Positions 33,041 through 42,879 of a stretch of DNA of 64,000 nucleotides are shown piece by piece. The notes below the pieces were generated by a model. It worked only from the letters and a program-made list of their open reading frames with translations, had not been told where the DNA came from and did not search any database. A program made the translations under genes and the position numbers. This stretch comes from Nitrososphaerota archaeon (GTDB lineage: Archaea; Thermoproteota; Nitrososphaeria; Conexivisphaerales; Conexivisphaeraceae): assembly GCA_009903775.1 (NCBI GenBank), contig WYEM01000081.1:1-64000 (forward strand), given 5' to 3'. Position 1 is the stretch's first letter. Every line of letters starts with the position of its first letter.

Positions 33041-33984
33041 CGCACCAGGTGGCAGGCCACCCAGTGGCCCGGGCTCACCTCCCTGAGCCTCGGGACCTCG
33101 GTCCTGCATCTGTCGAACGCGTAGGGGCACCTGGGGTGGAAGGGGCAGCCGGGCGGCGGGTCGGCCAGGTTCGGGGGGGACCCGGGCAGGAAGGAGAAGC
33201 GCTGCCTCCTCGCCCTCACGTCGGGGAACGCCTTCAGGAGGGCCTGCGTGTACGGGTGGAGGGGGTTCCTGTAGAGCTCGACCGCCGGCGCCCTCTCCAC
33301 GACCCTCCCGCCGTAGTATATTATCACGGTGTCCGCGAGCTCGGCGATCACCGAGAGGTCATGCGTGATCAGGATCATGCCCATGTTGTGCCTGGCGCGG
33401 AGGTCCTCGAGCAGCCTCAGTATCTGAGCCTGGACTATAACGTCGAGCGCCGTGGTAGGCTCGTCGAGTATCACGAGCTCCGGGCTGTTTATCAGGGCCA
33501 TCGCTATTGCAACTCTCTGCCTCTGGCCGCCGCTCAGCTCGTGCGGGTAGCTGCCGAGCCTGTCGCGGCCCACGCCGACCTCGTCCAGGAGCTCCGCGGC
33601 CGCGCGGAGGGCCTCCTCCCTCCCGACGTCCCTGTGCGCGAGCACGGCCTCGGCGAGTTGGTCCCCCACGGTGAAGACCGGGTCCAGCGCGTTCATGGAT
33701 GCCTGGGGGACGTATGACATCTTAGCCCCCCTGATCCGCCTGAGGTCGTCCTCGCCCATCGCCAGGAGGTCCTCGCCGTCCAGGAGCACGCGGCCGCGCT
33801 CCACCACCGCGTACCTGGGGAGCAGCCTGAGCAGGGTCAGCGCCAGGGAGGACTTCCCGCTGCCGGACTCGCCGGCGATCCCGACTATCTCCCCCCTACC
33901 CACGTCGAACGTCACGTCCTGCACCGCCCTCACGCGCCCCTCCCTCGTCGCGTAGTGCATAGTCAGGTCCTCCACCCTGAGCAC
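33041..33984 (-). CDS. oppD: Oligopeptide ABC transporter ATP-binding protein (OppD-like); frame remains open to 32860
   Basis: GIAGESGSGKSSLALTLLRLL...LSGGQRQRVAIAMALINSPELVILDEPTTALD. Confidence 0.88.
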
Positions 33985-33989
33985 GGGCT

Positions 33990-34645
33990 CGACCAGCTCG
34001 GCTCACCCCCGACGAGACCAGCTGGTACTCGAAGCGGTACGAGTACACGGGGGTCAGCAGGAGCCCGGTGGCGTCCCGCAGGGCGCTGGTGGTCGCGTTG
34101 TAGTCGTAGTACCAGTACTGGATGGAGACCAGGTCGGAGCCGTTGTAGATGGCTATCGTCGCCGAGACGAGCACGGAGCCGTTGGCCCTCGTCGCCAGGT
34201 AATTGTATTCGGCCCTGTAACCCCCCACGGTCGCGTTGCCGCCGCCGCTCCCCGCGCCGACGCTGGGGGAGATGAACAGGGGCATCCCGAACCCCGCGTA
34301 GTAGGTCGTCAGGTTGGACGGGATCAGCGCGTACGAGTAGTTGAGCGTCCTCCGGGGGTTGGCGACGCTGGAGTTGTATGAGATCAGGGGCTCGTAGTAG
34401 AACCTGATCAGGTCACCGTCCACGGAGACCACCTGGATCCTGAACTCGTTGAGGGCCGTCCCCAGGCGGACGTCGCCCAAGTACGCTGAGATTGTGTAAT
34501 TGTAGACCGCGGTGTAACTGGGGCCGAGGCCCGCGGGTTCGGGCCCCGCGGGCTGGCGCTGGTGGAGCGCGAACGCCGCGGCCGCGTCGGCCGCGGCGGC
34601 GATGGCGACCGAGAGCAGCAGCAGGGCGCGACTCATCCCCCTCAT
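33990..34645 (-). CDS. Predicted secreted/glycosylated protein inside the opp operon
   Basis: MRGMSRALLLLSVAIAAAADAAAAFALHQRQ signal-like N-terminus, many N-x-S/T sites; frame open to 33896. Confidence 0.55.
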
Positions 34646-36123
34646 CTCTGCCTCAACCTCGGGTTGAAGATCTCGTCGAGCGCGTAGCCCAGCAGGACGA
34701 ATGACAGCGACAGCAGCACTATTGCTATGCCGGGGAAGATGAACCACCACCAGCCGAAGCCGTAGTACGCGGCGGACGCCGCGTGATCGAAGGCCTTCGA
34801 GAGCATCCTGCCCCACGTGGGCACCGTGGACGCGCCGGGGAACAGGAAGTCCAGCGCGGCCTCGGTCAGTATGAAGCCGGGGACGTTGAGCGCGAGGTTC
34901 GCGTAGACGAGGCCCATCACGTTGGGCAGTATGTGCCTGCGTATTATGTGCAGCCTGCCGGCCCCGAGCCCCCTCGCCGCCTCTACGTAGCCGCGCTCCT
35001 TCAGCGAGAGGGTCTGGGATCTTATGACCCTGGCGACGGCCGGCCATGAGAGCACGACGAACAGCAGGATGAGCCACAGATAGAGCTCCGAGGAGAGGAA
35101 GGCGGAATGCGTCAGCATGTACACCACGACTATCGCCAGCGGCAGGAACGGTATGACGAGGAACACGTCGGCGACCCTCATCAGGAACTCGTCGACGGCG
35201 CCGCCGAACACGCCCGCGATCACCCCCAGGTACATGCCCACCACCACCGTGAATATGGAGGCCAGCAGCCCCACCTCTATCGATATCCTGGAGCCCCAGA
35301 CGAACTGCGACCAGAGGTCGCGCCCCATGTTGTCGGATCCCAGGAGGCCGTACTGCCTGCCGTAGACGAAGAGGAATGGATAGGCGAGCTCGACCTTCAG
35401 GCTGCCGGGCGAGGACCCGCCCAGCGCCACCACCTGGACCACCAGCGTGTAGTTGCCGCGCTCGCTCAGGATGTCGAGGCCGGTGTTCGTCATGCCGAGC
35501 CCCGAGGGCCCGAAGGCGGCCAGGTTCACGTCCGGCAGCGTGGTCGACAGGTACGCTATGTTCCAGTTGCCGAGCCGGAAGCCGTTGTCGTAGCTTATGT
35601 CCTCCTGGAAGGAGCTCGACATCACCTCGTAGGAGGTCAGGCGCACGACCGTGCCGTCCGGCCTCACCAGGAGGAAGCGCAGGTAGAAGTCCGACAAGTT
35701 CTCCACCGAGATCGGCTTCACCAGCGCGCCGAAGGCGAATTCGTAGGGCGGCTCGTATTCGTAGTTGAAGGTGTAGTTGGCGGTGTACACCACATCGCGG
35801 GAGCCGGGGGGAACGAGCGCGGATATCAGCGCGGCATCGGCGCTCGGCACGCCCTGCCTGGTCCTAGACACGAGATCGCCGGGGGGCTGGGCCTGGACCA
35901 GCTCCACGCTGGCGCCCGGGCCGGCGGCGGACCTCCAGGCGGACATCGAGGGGGGCACCGCGCTGAGGTTCGGGGGGAGTCCCCTGTACTGCGGGAACAC
36001 GGTCGCCCAGGCCGGGACCGCCCACGGGCCGGCCACGTAGGGCTGCGTCGGGCTGGGCCCGGCTATGTGAGGGGCGAGGAGCGCCATGAGGCCGAAGAAC
36101 GCTATTATCACGACGCCGGCCAT
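34642..36123 (-). CDS. Peptide ABC transporter permease (DppC/OppC-like) with large extracytoplasmic insert
   Basis: N-terminal TM, about 230-aa extracytoplasmic segment, C-terminal permease RVIRSQTLSLKERGYVEAARGLGAGRLHIIRRHILPNV. Confidence 0.88.
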   Translation of the reverse strand: MAGVVIIAFFGLMALLAPHIAGPSPTQPYVAGPWAVPAWATVFPQYRGLPPNLSAVPPSMSAWRSAAGPGASVELVQAQPPGDLVSRTRQGVPSADAALISALVPPGSRDVVYTANYTFNYEYEPPYEFAFGALVKPISVENLSDFYLRFLLVRPDGTVVRLTSYEVMSSSFQEDISYDNGFRLGNWNIAYLSTTLPDVNLAAFGPSGLGMTNTGLDILSERGNYTLVVQVVALGGSSPGSLKVELAYPFLFVYGRQYGLLGSDNMGRDLWSQFVWGSRISIEVGLLASIFTVVVGMYLGVIAGVFGGAVDEFLMRVADVFLVIPFLPLAIVVVYMLTHSAFLSSELYLWLILLFVVLSWPAVARVIRSQTLSLKERGYVEAARGLGAGRLHIIRRHILPNVMGLVYANLALNVPGFILTEAALDFLFPGASTVPTWGRMLSKAFDHAASAAYYGFGWWWFIFPGIAIVLLSLSFVLLGYALDEIFNPRLRQR

Positions 36124-36177
36124 GCCGGTTTTGTTGCGGAGGAGCAGCCTGAGCGAGCTCTCCTTCGGCGAGCCGCG

Positions 36178-37182
36178 TCACCTCCTTATCCTGGGGTCCA
36201 GGAGCCCGTAGAGCAGGTCCGCTATCAGGTTGGCCAGCACCACCATGAGCGATATCACGAAGAATATCGCCTGCTCCAGCGGGAAGTCCTGAGTGATTAT
36301 CGCCATGTAGGTCCAGTAGCCGAGCCCCGGCCACCCGAATATCGTCTCGGTTATGACCGCGCCGGAGAGGACGAAGCCCAGGGATATCGCGAAGACCGTC
36401 ATGACGGGCAAAACCGCGTTCCTGAGGACGTGCCTGTACAGCACGTCCCTCTCCCTGAGCCCCTTGGCCCTCGCCATCAGGATGTAGTCCTCGCCCATCA
36501 CCTCCAGCGCGGAGCTCCTCATTATCAGGTAGAACCCGCCTATGCTTATGAGCGTGAGGGACAGGAAGGGAAGGGCCATGGCCCTCAGGACCGCCGCGTA
36601 GTAGGAGGCGCCGGTGAACTGCGACATGTAGGCGGCGGCGCTCGACGGCGCCAGCTTGAGATAATAGGCGAAGGCGAGGAGGAGCAGCATCCCTATCCAG
36701 AAGGACGGCATCGAGTAGAGGAAGAGCAGCGTGACGAATGAGACCTTGTCGGCCGGCCTCCCCCTCCTGCTGGCCGAGAATACTCCTAGGTACTCGCCGA
36801 TTATGAAGGAGGCCACCGTGGAGCCGCCCAGCAGCAGGATCGTGTAGGGGGCGAACCTGGCTATGGTTGCCGACACGGGCCCGCTGAGCACCCCTCCCAC
36901 GTTGTAGCCGAAGTGGAACGTGAAGAGGGACTCCATGTACCTCAGGAACCTGTACTGGATCGGCAGGTTGAACCCGAGCTCGGAAATCACGCGCTCCCTT
37001 ATCTCGGTTATGTACTGGAGGTTGTGCGACGTGCTTATCGCCGGGACGTACCACACCTCGGGGTTTATGCCGAGCAGCGTGAAGGGCATCACCTGGAAGA
37101 GCAGGAAGTTTATCGCCGCGACGACCACCATTATGACCGCTGTGAGCGCGAGCCTCCTGAGTATGTAACCCACTAGGCTCAA
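36178..37182 (-). CDS. Peptide ABC transporter permease (DppB/OppB-like)
   Basis: MSLVGYILRRLALTAVIMVVVAAINFLLFQ...MRSSALEVMGEDYILMARAKGLRERDVLYRHVLRNAVLPV. Confidence 0.9.
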   Translation of the reverse strand: MSLVGYILRRLALTAVIMVVVAAINFLLFQVMPFTLLGINPEVWYVPAISTSHNLQYITEIRERVISELGFNLPIQYRFLRYMESLFTFHFGYNVGGVLSGPVSATIARFAPYTILLLGGSTVASFIIGEYLGVFSASRRGRPADKVSFVTLLFLYSMPSFWIGMLLLLAFAYYLKLAPSSAAAYMSQFTGASYYAAVLRAMALPFLSLTLISIGGFYLIMRSSALEVMGEDYILMARAKGLRERDVLYRHVLRNAVLPVMTVFAISLGFVLSGAVITETIFGWPGLGYWTYMAIITQDFPLEQAIFFVISLMVVLANLIADLLYGLLDPRIRR

Positions 37183-37216
37183 ACTGGATGGGGAAAAATG
37201 GTTTGAGGTTAATTAA

Positions 37217-39931
37217 TCATTCGGCGCGGCGCCGGCCGCGGACGAGCGCCACCGCGACCCCGATTATGACTATTACCACAGCAATCGCTATTATGGCGTA
37301 GGATAGCGTGTAGTTCGGCGGGGGCGCGCTCACAGGGAGCGGCGCCAGCGAGACCGCGGCGGATGCTGCGGGCGCTGAGACCGTCACCGACACGTTGGCG
37401 GGCTTGTAGCCCGGCGCGCTGACCGTGGCCGTGTAGGTCCCCAGCGGCACGCTCGGGAACGACGCCATGCCGGAGGAGTTGGTCGTGGCGGTCTGGCCAT
37501 CGACGACCACCGTGGCGCCCGCTATGGGCAGGCCGCTCGGGTTGGTCACCCTGATCACCAGCGGCGCCGAGGTCACCGGGGCGGTCACCGTGAGCCCGCT
37601 GTAGCTGTACCAGACCCTGCCGAGCCCGAACGACCTGTACGTCAGGTTCGCCACCAGCTCATAAGTGCCGGGCTGGAGCCCGGCCGTGGGTATGGAGGCC
37701 GTGTAGGACCCGTTGCCGAGGCTGGTGAGCGGGTACGATGCGACGATCGCGCCTCCGGGCTTCTCCACCTGCACGACCCCGGTGGCGTTCGTTATGGGGA
37801 TGTACCCGGTGGAGCCCGGCGCGACCCCCATGAACGACGTGGACGTCGGGTTGTAGATCTCCTCCTGCACGTTGACCTTGTAGCTGTACGCGGCGCCCTG
37901 GGTCACCGTGGACATCCAGGCCCACCATGCGGACCTGTAGTAGTTCACGTTCCTCGTGAGCACCTGCGTGTTGGTCACCTTGTCCCAGCTCTGGAAGACG
38001 AACGGCCCGCTGCCCACCTCCAAGTTGGGCAGCCAGTACATCCACTCGGGCAGCGACTCCTTCGGGGAGTTCAGGTAACTGCTGAGCCCGGATATCTTGG
38101 AGACGGGGATCGTCGTGTCCATGGCGCCCGTCGCGCTGGCCACGGCGCTCGGGTTGAAGTACTGGAATATGTGCTCGGGCAGCACCGGCACGTCGAGCGT
38201 GTATATGTTCCATATGTTCGTCGAGTTCACGTACAGCTTTATCTCGTATGGGTCGTTCGGGGGTATGTACGTGGCCAGGAGCCCGTAGGGCGGCGTGGAG
38301 GCGCCGGTGAGCGGGGTGGCGGCGCCGGTCAGCCCCTGCAGGTTCCAGTAGTACAGCGAGAAGTTGTAGTCGTAGGCGGTTATCGGCACCCCATCCTGCC
38401 AGGTGGCATTCCTGAAGAAGTCGAGCGTTATTATCTGGCCGTTGACTATCCCGGAGGCGTTGAATGGGTTCCACCAGCCGGGCCCGCTCCCTATGGGCGC
38501 CGTCACGTCGTTCTGCACCGTGTAGGTGGCCATCCAAGGCATCAGGGCACCGCTCGTCACGCCCGTGGGCGGGGTGCCTATCGGGCTGTCGTAGACCTCC
38601 TGCCACACGTCGACCTGCCACACCCAGTTGGTCTCGTAGAGCGGGTCCAGGCTCTTGGGCGCGGAGTGCAGCGCCTCCGTGAACGTGCCCCCGACCGCGC
38701 CGGCCGGATGGACGTTCAGCAGCGTGTAGTAGAGGCCGGTCGCCTCGGCCGGCCCGGTGGTCGGTATGTCCGCGTACCCCTGCCACCCGTTGGACTGGAC
38801 GGCGTACATGTCGGTCCCGTAGTACCATATTATGTAGGGCAGCTGCTGGTAGAATATCTGCTGGACCTTCGATGCGGCCTCCTGGGCGATCGTCGTGTTG
38901 GCGGCGGCCCAGTACAGTATGTCGGTCCAGTAGTCCATGCTCTCGTTATAGAAGTTGCCGAAGTTCACAACGCCCGCCAGCTGGCTGTTGAAGAAGAACC
39001 ACGGCCAGTTGGGCTCCCAGCTCACTATCCAGCCGAACGTGTACATGCCCCAGGTGTCCGTCTGGTTCGCCAGCGTCATGTTGTAGACCGGCGGGGTCGT
39101 GGAGAAGTTGCTCAGCATGGTGCCCGGCGCTATCACCACGGAGGACGCCGGGCCGTAGATGACTGAGGACGCCGTCACGCCGGTGACGGGCTCCAGCGTT
39201 ATCGTCAGGTTTATGGCGGCGGCCGCCTGGGCGAGGGCCTGGGCCGCCTCGGTCCTCAGCGGGTCATCGGACCTGTAGTAGAGGACCGGCGAGAAGGGCT
39301 TGCCGTAGAGTGTCCACTGGCCCGTCTGCGCGTTGTAGGACATGCCGGGGACCTCGAGCAGCTCCTTCATGGCCATCTTTGGATCGTAAGAGTAGGGGTA
39401 CCTTATGCTGGCGTTGTACCAGTTGACGGACGAGAAGGGTTGGGAGTAGAGGGTCGGCTGGTAGAGGTAAGGACCGGCCACGACCGCGACCCCCAAGAGC
39501 TTCTGCATCTCCGCGTAGTTAGTCAGGTAGGCGATCGCCCTCCTGAAGTGGACGTTGCTGTAGGGGTACGTTAGGCAGTTGAACGCTATCCCCTCGAAGC
39601 CGTACGTCAGGGTGGTGTTGGTGTAGAGGTTGGGGTTTGTCTTCGCCGTCACGTAGTCGGAGGGCGACAGGGTCCACTCCATGGCCTGTATGCTCCCGCG
39701 CGAGAGAGCGAGGAACGCCGCGTGATCCGAGGGGTAGACGTAGAATACGACTTTGTCCACCAGCGGCCCATGGGTCCTGACCTGGCTGGGCTGCAGGATC
39801 GTCTGCTGCGGTATTGCGTACTGGGGCGATGACTGCGCGGCGGCGGGCATCGCCCCCGGAAGGAAGGATACCACGAGGATTAGGGCCACCATCAGTGGCA
39901 GCGCTCTTCTCATCTCGACGGCACTTAACAT
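37217..39931 (-). CDS. Family 5 extracellular solute-binding protein with C-terminal carboxypeptidase-regulatory-like domain and TM anchor
   Basis: Signal peptide MRRALPLMVALILVVSFLPGAMPAAAQ; SBP fold; PSGLPIAGATVVVDGQTATTNSSGMASFPSVPLGTYTATVSAPGY; terminal TM + RGRRRAE. Confidence 0.88.
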   Translation of the reverse strand: MLSAVEMRRALPLMVALILVVSFLPGAMPAAAQSSPQYAIPQQTILQPSQVRTHGPLVDKVVFYVYPSDHAAFLALSRGSIQAMEWTLSPSDYVTAKTNPNLYTNTTLTYGFEGIAFNCLTYPYSNVHFRRAIAYLTNYAEMQKLLGVAVVAGPYLYQPTLYSQPFSSVNWYNASIRYPYSYDPKMAMKELLEVPGMSYNAQTGQWTLYGKPFSPVLYYRSDDPLRTEAAQALAQAAAAINLTITLEPVTGVTASSVIYGPASSVVIAPGTMLSNFSTTPPVYNMTLANQTDTWGMYTFGWIVSWEPNWPWFFFNSQLAGVVNFGNFYNESMDYWTDILYWAAANTTIAQEAASKVQQIFYQQLPYIIWYYGTDMYAVQSNGWQGYADIPTTGPAEATGLYYTLLNVHPAGAVGGTFTEALHSAPKSLDPLYETNWVWQVDVWQEVYDSPIGTPPTGVTSGALMPWMATYTVQNDVTAPIGSGPGWWNPFNASGIVNGQIITLDFFRNATWQDGVPITAYDYNFSLYYWNLQGLTGAATPLTGASTPPYGLLATYIPPNDPYEIKLYVNSTNIWNIYTLDVPVLPEHIFQYFNPSAVASATGAMDTTIPVSKISGLSSYLNSPKESLPEWMYWLPNLEVGSGPFVFQSWDKVTNTQVLTRNVNYYRSAWWAWMSTVTQGAAYSYKVNVQEEIYNPTSTSFMGVAPGSTGYIPITNATGVVQVEKPGGAIVASYPLTSLGNGSYTASIPTAGLQPGTYELVANLTYRSFGLGRVWYSYSGLTVTAPVTSAPLVIRVTNPSGLPIAGATVVVDGQTATTNSSGMASFPSVPLGTYTATVSAPGYKPANVSVTVSAPAASAAVSLAPLPVSAPPPNYTLSYAIIAIAVVIVIIGVAVALVRGRRRAE

Positions 39932-39984
39932 ACTTCTGCCTAATAAATCTATGCATAAGTTGTATTTAGATAGAAATAATATCC

Positions 39985-41175
39985 TTAAGGCACGCGTGAG
40001 CGCAAACTGGAGTTCCACCTGTAGAGCGATGGTATGAACATTAGCGATATAGCGCCGAAAGCCGCGTAAATCCACATCAGGTATGAGACCCCGGTCAGCG
40101 CCATGAGCGGGCCACCGATCAGCGCGCCTATCGAGCCGCCGACCATGTTGCCGACTCCCCACACCAGCGCGTTCGCGCGGGACAGGTTCTCCTCGCCCAC
40201 CATCTGGCCGACGTAGCCCAGGAGCACGGGGAACCCGCTCATCGCGAAGAACGAGTAAACGGCGAAGAGCGCCAGCGATGCTGGCTCGTTGCCCACGTAG
40301 AGGAATGCCGGGAAGATCGCCGTCGGCACCACCGTCGTGATCAATACTATTGGGAAGCCGCCGTACTTCGACGTGAGGCGCCCGAAGAGCGGTTGGCCCG
40401 CGATTGCGGTCGCATAGCTCACCGTGAGGATCGCGCCCATGAGGACGTCCGAGCGATAGACGTGCACCAGGTAAGTGGGCACGTATGTGAGCACGCCTGT
40501 GAAGAATATCGATCTGACGAACACCATGGCCACGAGCGGAAGCACCGCCGCCAGGGGGATGGGCGACCGCGCGGGATGCGCTTCACCGGTCGCCGCGCGG
40601 GGCGCGAACTTCGTCCCCCTGAGCATGGCCGCTATCGCGGCGACTATCACGGCGTTGTAGGCCGCCACCGATAGGAGGCCCAGGGATGGGCCCAGGGATA
40701 CTATGAGGAACACGAGCACCGATGGGAAGATCGCCCTGCCCAGGGATCCCAGTGATCCGTTGAGCCCGAGAACCTTGGGCGCGTCATCCCGGTACTCCAG
40801 CTGCAGCATGGCGCCGCCGAGTTGGTGGTAAAACGCGAGCCCGGAGCCCAGGAGGGCCGAGGATGCCACTATCAGCGGCAGCGCAAACCTGGGGAACGCG
40901 AAGCTGGCCGAGTAGAGGGCCGAGGACAGCACCAGCAATGAGAGCCCCGCGATCATCAGGCGGCCGTGGTCCCCCCTCCTGTCGGCCGCTGATCCTATCG
41001 GCGTGCTCAGGAGCCCCGAGAGGAGCGAGATGGCGGCCGCCAGCACCCCCAACACCACCGGGTTGATCCCCATCCTCGTGTAGTACACTATGAGCACGGA
41101 GAACATCACCAGGAAGCCATCGTTCACGAAGTGCCCCGCGGACGACGCCACCAATATCTTGATCCTTTCATTCAT
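39985..41175 (-). CDS. MFS transporter (fosmidomycin-resistance-like)
   Basis: MNERIKILVASSAGHFVNDGFLVMFSVLIVYY..., 12-TM pattern. Confidence 0.8.
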   Translation of the reverse strand: MNERIKILVASSAGHFVNDGFLVMFSVLIVYYTRMGINPVVLGVLAAAISLLSGLLSTPIGSAADRRGDHGRLMIAGLSLLVLSSALYSASFAFPRFALPLIVASSALLGSGLAFYHQLGGAMLQLEYRDDAPKVLGLNGSLGSLGRAIFPSVLVFLIVSLGPSLGLLSVAAYNAVIVAAIAAMLRGTKFAPRAATGEAHPARSPIPLAAVLPLVAMVFVRSIFFTGVLTYVPTYLVHVYRSDVLMGAILTVSYATAIAGQPLFGRLTSKYGGFPIVLITTVVPTAIFPAFLYVGNEPASLALFAVYSFFAMSGFPVLLGYVGQMVGEENLSRANALVWGVGNMVGGSIGALIGGPLMALTGVSYLMWIYAAFGAISLMFIPSLYRWNSSLRSRVP

Positions 41176-41425
41176 GAGCGCGCCATCTGAGCTACATTAT
41201 TTAAGTATATTGCGCGAATTTTGCGCCATTTTATGGCCGAAATACCGTGAAAAATTCCAATCGCTGTATGGGTAAATAAGTTATTCTTGGGCCCCGGGAG
41301 ACGGGCTTCCGGCGAGTAGTAATGCTTGCCCGGCGCTTCAGCGCCGGCCCGTTCGAACGCGCGGGAATTACGCGCCGTCGGCGCCTGACCCCCTCCCCGA
41401 AGGGCTAGGGTCGCCGTTCACTTTA

Positions 41426-42865
41426 TCATGCGCGCCCATCGGCGCGCGACTGGAAGTAATGTCTCCCCCTGACGAGGGACATAGCGGCCGACGCGATCAG
41501 CAGCGCCACCGATATCCTGAACGCGAACTCCTGGCCCCTCAGGTAGGCGAGCGCCATCGCCGATGGGAGCCTGCCGCTGAGCGTCCCTATGAACAGCTCG
41601 TACACGATGTACGCCGGCAGGACCGATGTCGCGGCTGTGAGCGCCATTATGAAGCTCAGGACCATGCCCGTGTTCCTCATCATGTTCATGACCCCGGAGG
41701 CGACGCCGTAGCGCCGCGGGGGGGAGGAGGACATTATCGCGCTCGTGTTCGCGGGCCAGAACATCCCGCCGCCCGCGCCGTAGATCGCCTCGAGCGCCGC
41801 CACGTGCAGGAGGGGCGTCGAGGGGGTTATCCCGCTCAGCATGTAGAGGGCCGCGGCCTGTACGAGCAGGCCGGCGGTGGCCACCACCCTGGCGCCCACG
41901 CGGTCGCTCAGCCGCCCGGCGTAGGGTCCTATGGACATCGACATTATCGACATCGGCAGCAGCAGATACGCCGCCGTCAGTATTGGGACCCCAGCTATCC
42001 CCTCGAAGTAGAACATCAGGAGGAAGTTCACCGCGAACAGCGCGAGCGACTGCAACATAGCAACGGCGACGGAGAACGAGAATATGCGGTTCCCGAATAG
42101 CGAGAAGTCGACTATCGGGTCGGCGCTGAACATGGCCTCCCAGACCGCGAACGACGCGAAGAGCGCGAGCGACGCCGCCACGAAGGCGTATACGTACGGA
42201 TCGGACCACGAGTAGAGGAGCCCCCATGTGAACGCCAGCAGCAGGGACAGCAGGCCCGCTGTGAACGTCCCGGCGCCCACGAGGTCGAAGCTCTCGCCCC
42301 CGCCCGCCCTCGAATCGGGCATTATCGCCCTGTACGCCCACAGCGTGCCGAAGATCCCTATGGGCACGTTTATCAGGAATATCGCCCTCCATGTGGTGTA
42401 CGTTATTATCAGGCCCCCGAGGACTATCCCCAGGACGGAGCCGGCCCCCCATACTATTGAGTTCATGCCGAACGCCTTGCCCCTCTCCTGGGGCGGGAAT
42501 GCCTGCGAGATCAGCGCGAACGAGTTGGCCGTGAGCAGCGCCGCGCCCATTCCCTGTATGGCCCTGAACGCGACGAGCGAGGGCCCGTTGGGCGCGAGCC
42601 CCGAGAGCGCCGACCCTATTATGAAAACTATGAAGCCCGCGTTGTACATGCGCTTCCTCCCGTACATGTCACCCATCCGTCCCAGGCTGAGCACGAGCGC
42701 GGTGTTCACGAGGAGGTACGCGACGACCACCCAGACCATCGTTATGTAGTCCGTGTGAAGGTCCTCGGCGATCGGAAGTATGGCGAGCACGACTATTGAG
42801 CCATCGATGGCCGACATCAGGCTGCCGACCATGGTGACGGACCATACCCTCCACTTGTACTCCAT
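41426..42865 (-). CDS. MFS transporter, DHA2-like
   Basis: MEYKWRVWSVTMVGSLMSAIDGSIVVLAILPIAEDL...RAIQGMGAALLTANSFALISQAFPPQERGKAFG. Confidence 0.88.
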   Translation of the reverse strand: MEYKWRVWSVTMVGSLMSAIDGSIVVLAILPIAEDLHTDYITMVWVVVAYLLVNTALVLSLGRMGDMYGRKRMYNAGFIVFIIGSALSGLAPNGPSLVAFRAIQGMGAALLTANSFALISQAFPPQERGKAFGMNSIVWGAGSVLGIVLGGLIITYTTWRAIFLINVPIGIFGTLWAYRAIMPDSRAGGGESFDLVGAGTFTAGLLSLLLAFTWGLLYSWSDPYVYAFVAASLALFASFAVWEAMFSADPIVDFSLFGNRIFSFSVAVAMLQSLALFAVNFLLMFYFEGIAGVPILTAAYLLLPMSIMSMSIGPYAGRLSDRVGARVVATAGLLVQAAALYMLSGITPSTPLLHVAALEAIYGAGGGMFWPANTSAIMSSSPPRRYGVASGVMNMMRNTGMVLSFIMALTAATSVLPAYIVYELFIGTLSGRLPSAMALAYLRGQEFAFRISVALLIASAAMSLVRGRHYFQSRADGRA

Positions 42866-42879
42866 GGACGGTGCCCGAT

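Noticed and set aside
35107-36741. 544-aa + strand ORF
   Set aside because: Antisense of the two Dpp permeases; composition (R/H/P/E rich) is typical of GC-rich antisense frames
37217-40162. Full 981-aa ORF as the solute-binding protein
   Set aside because: The first about 77 residues precede a clear signal peptide; start most likely 39931
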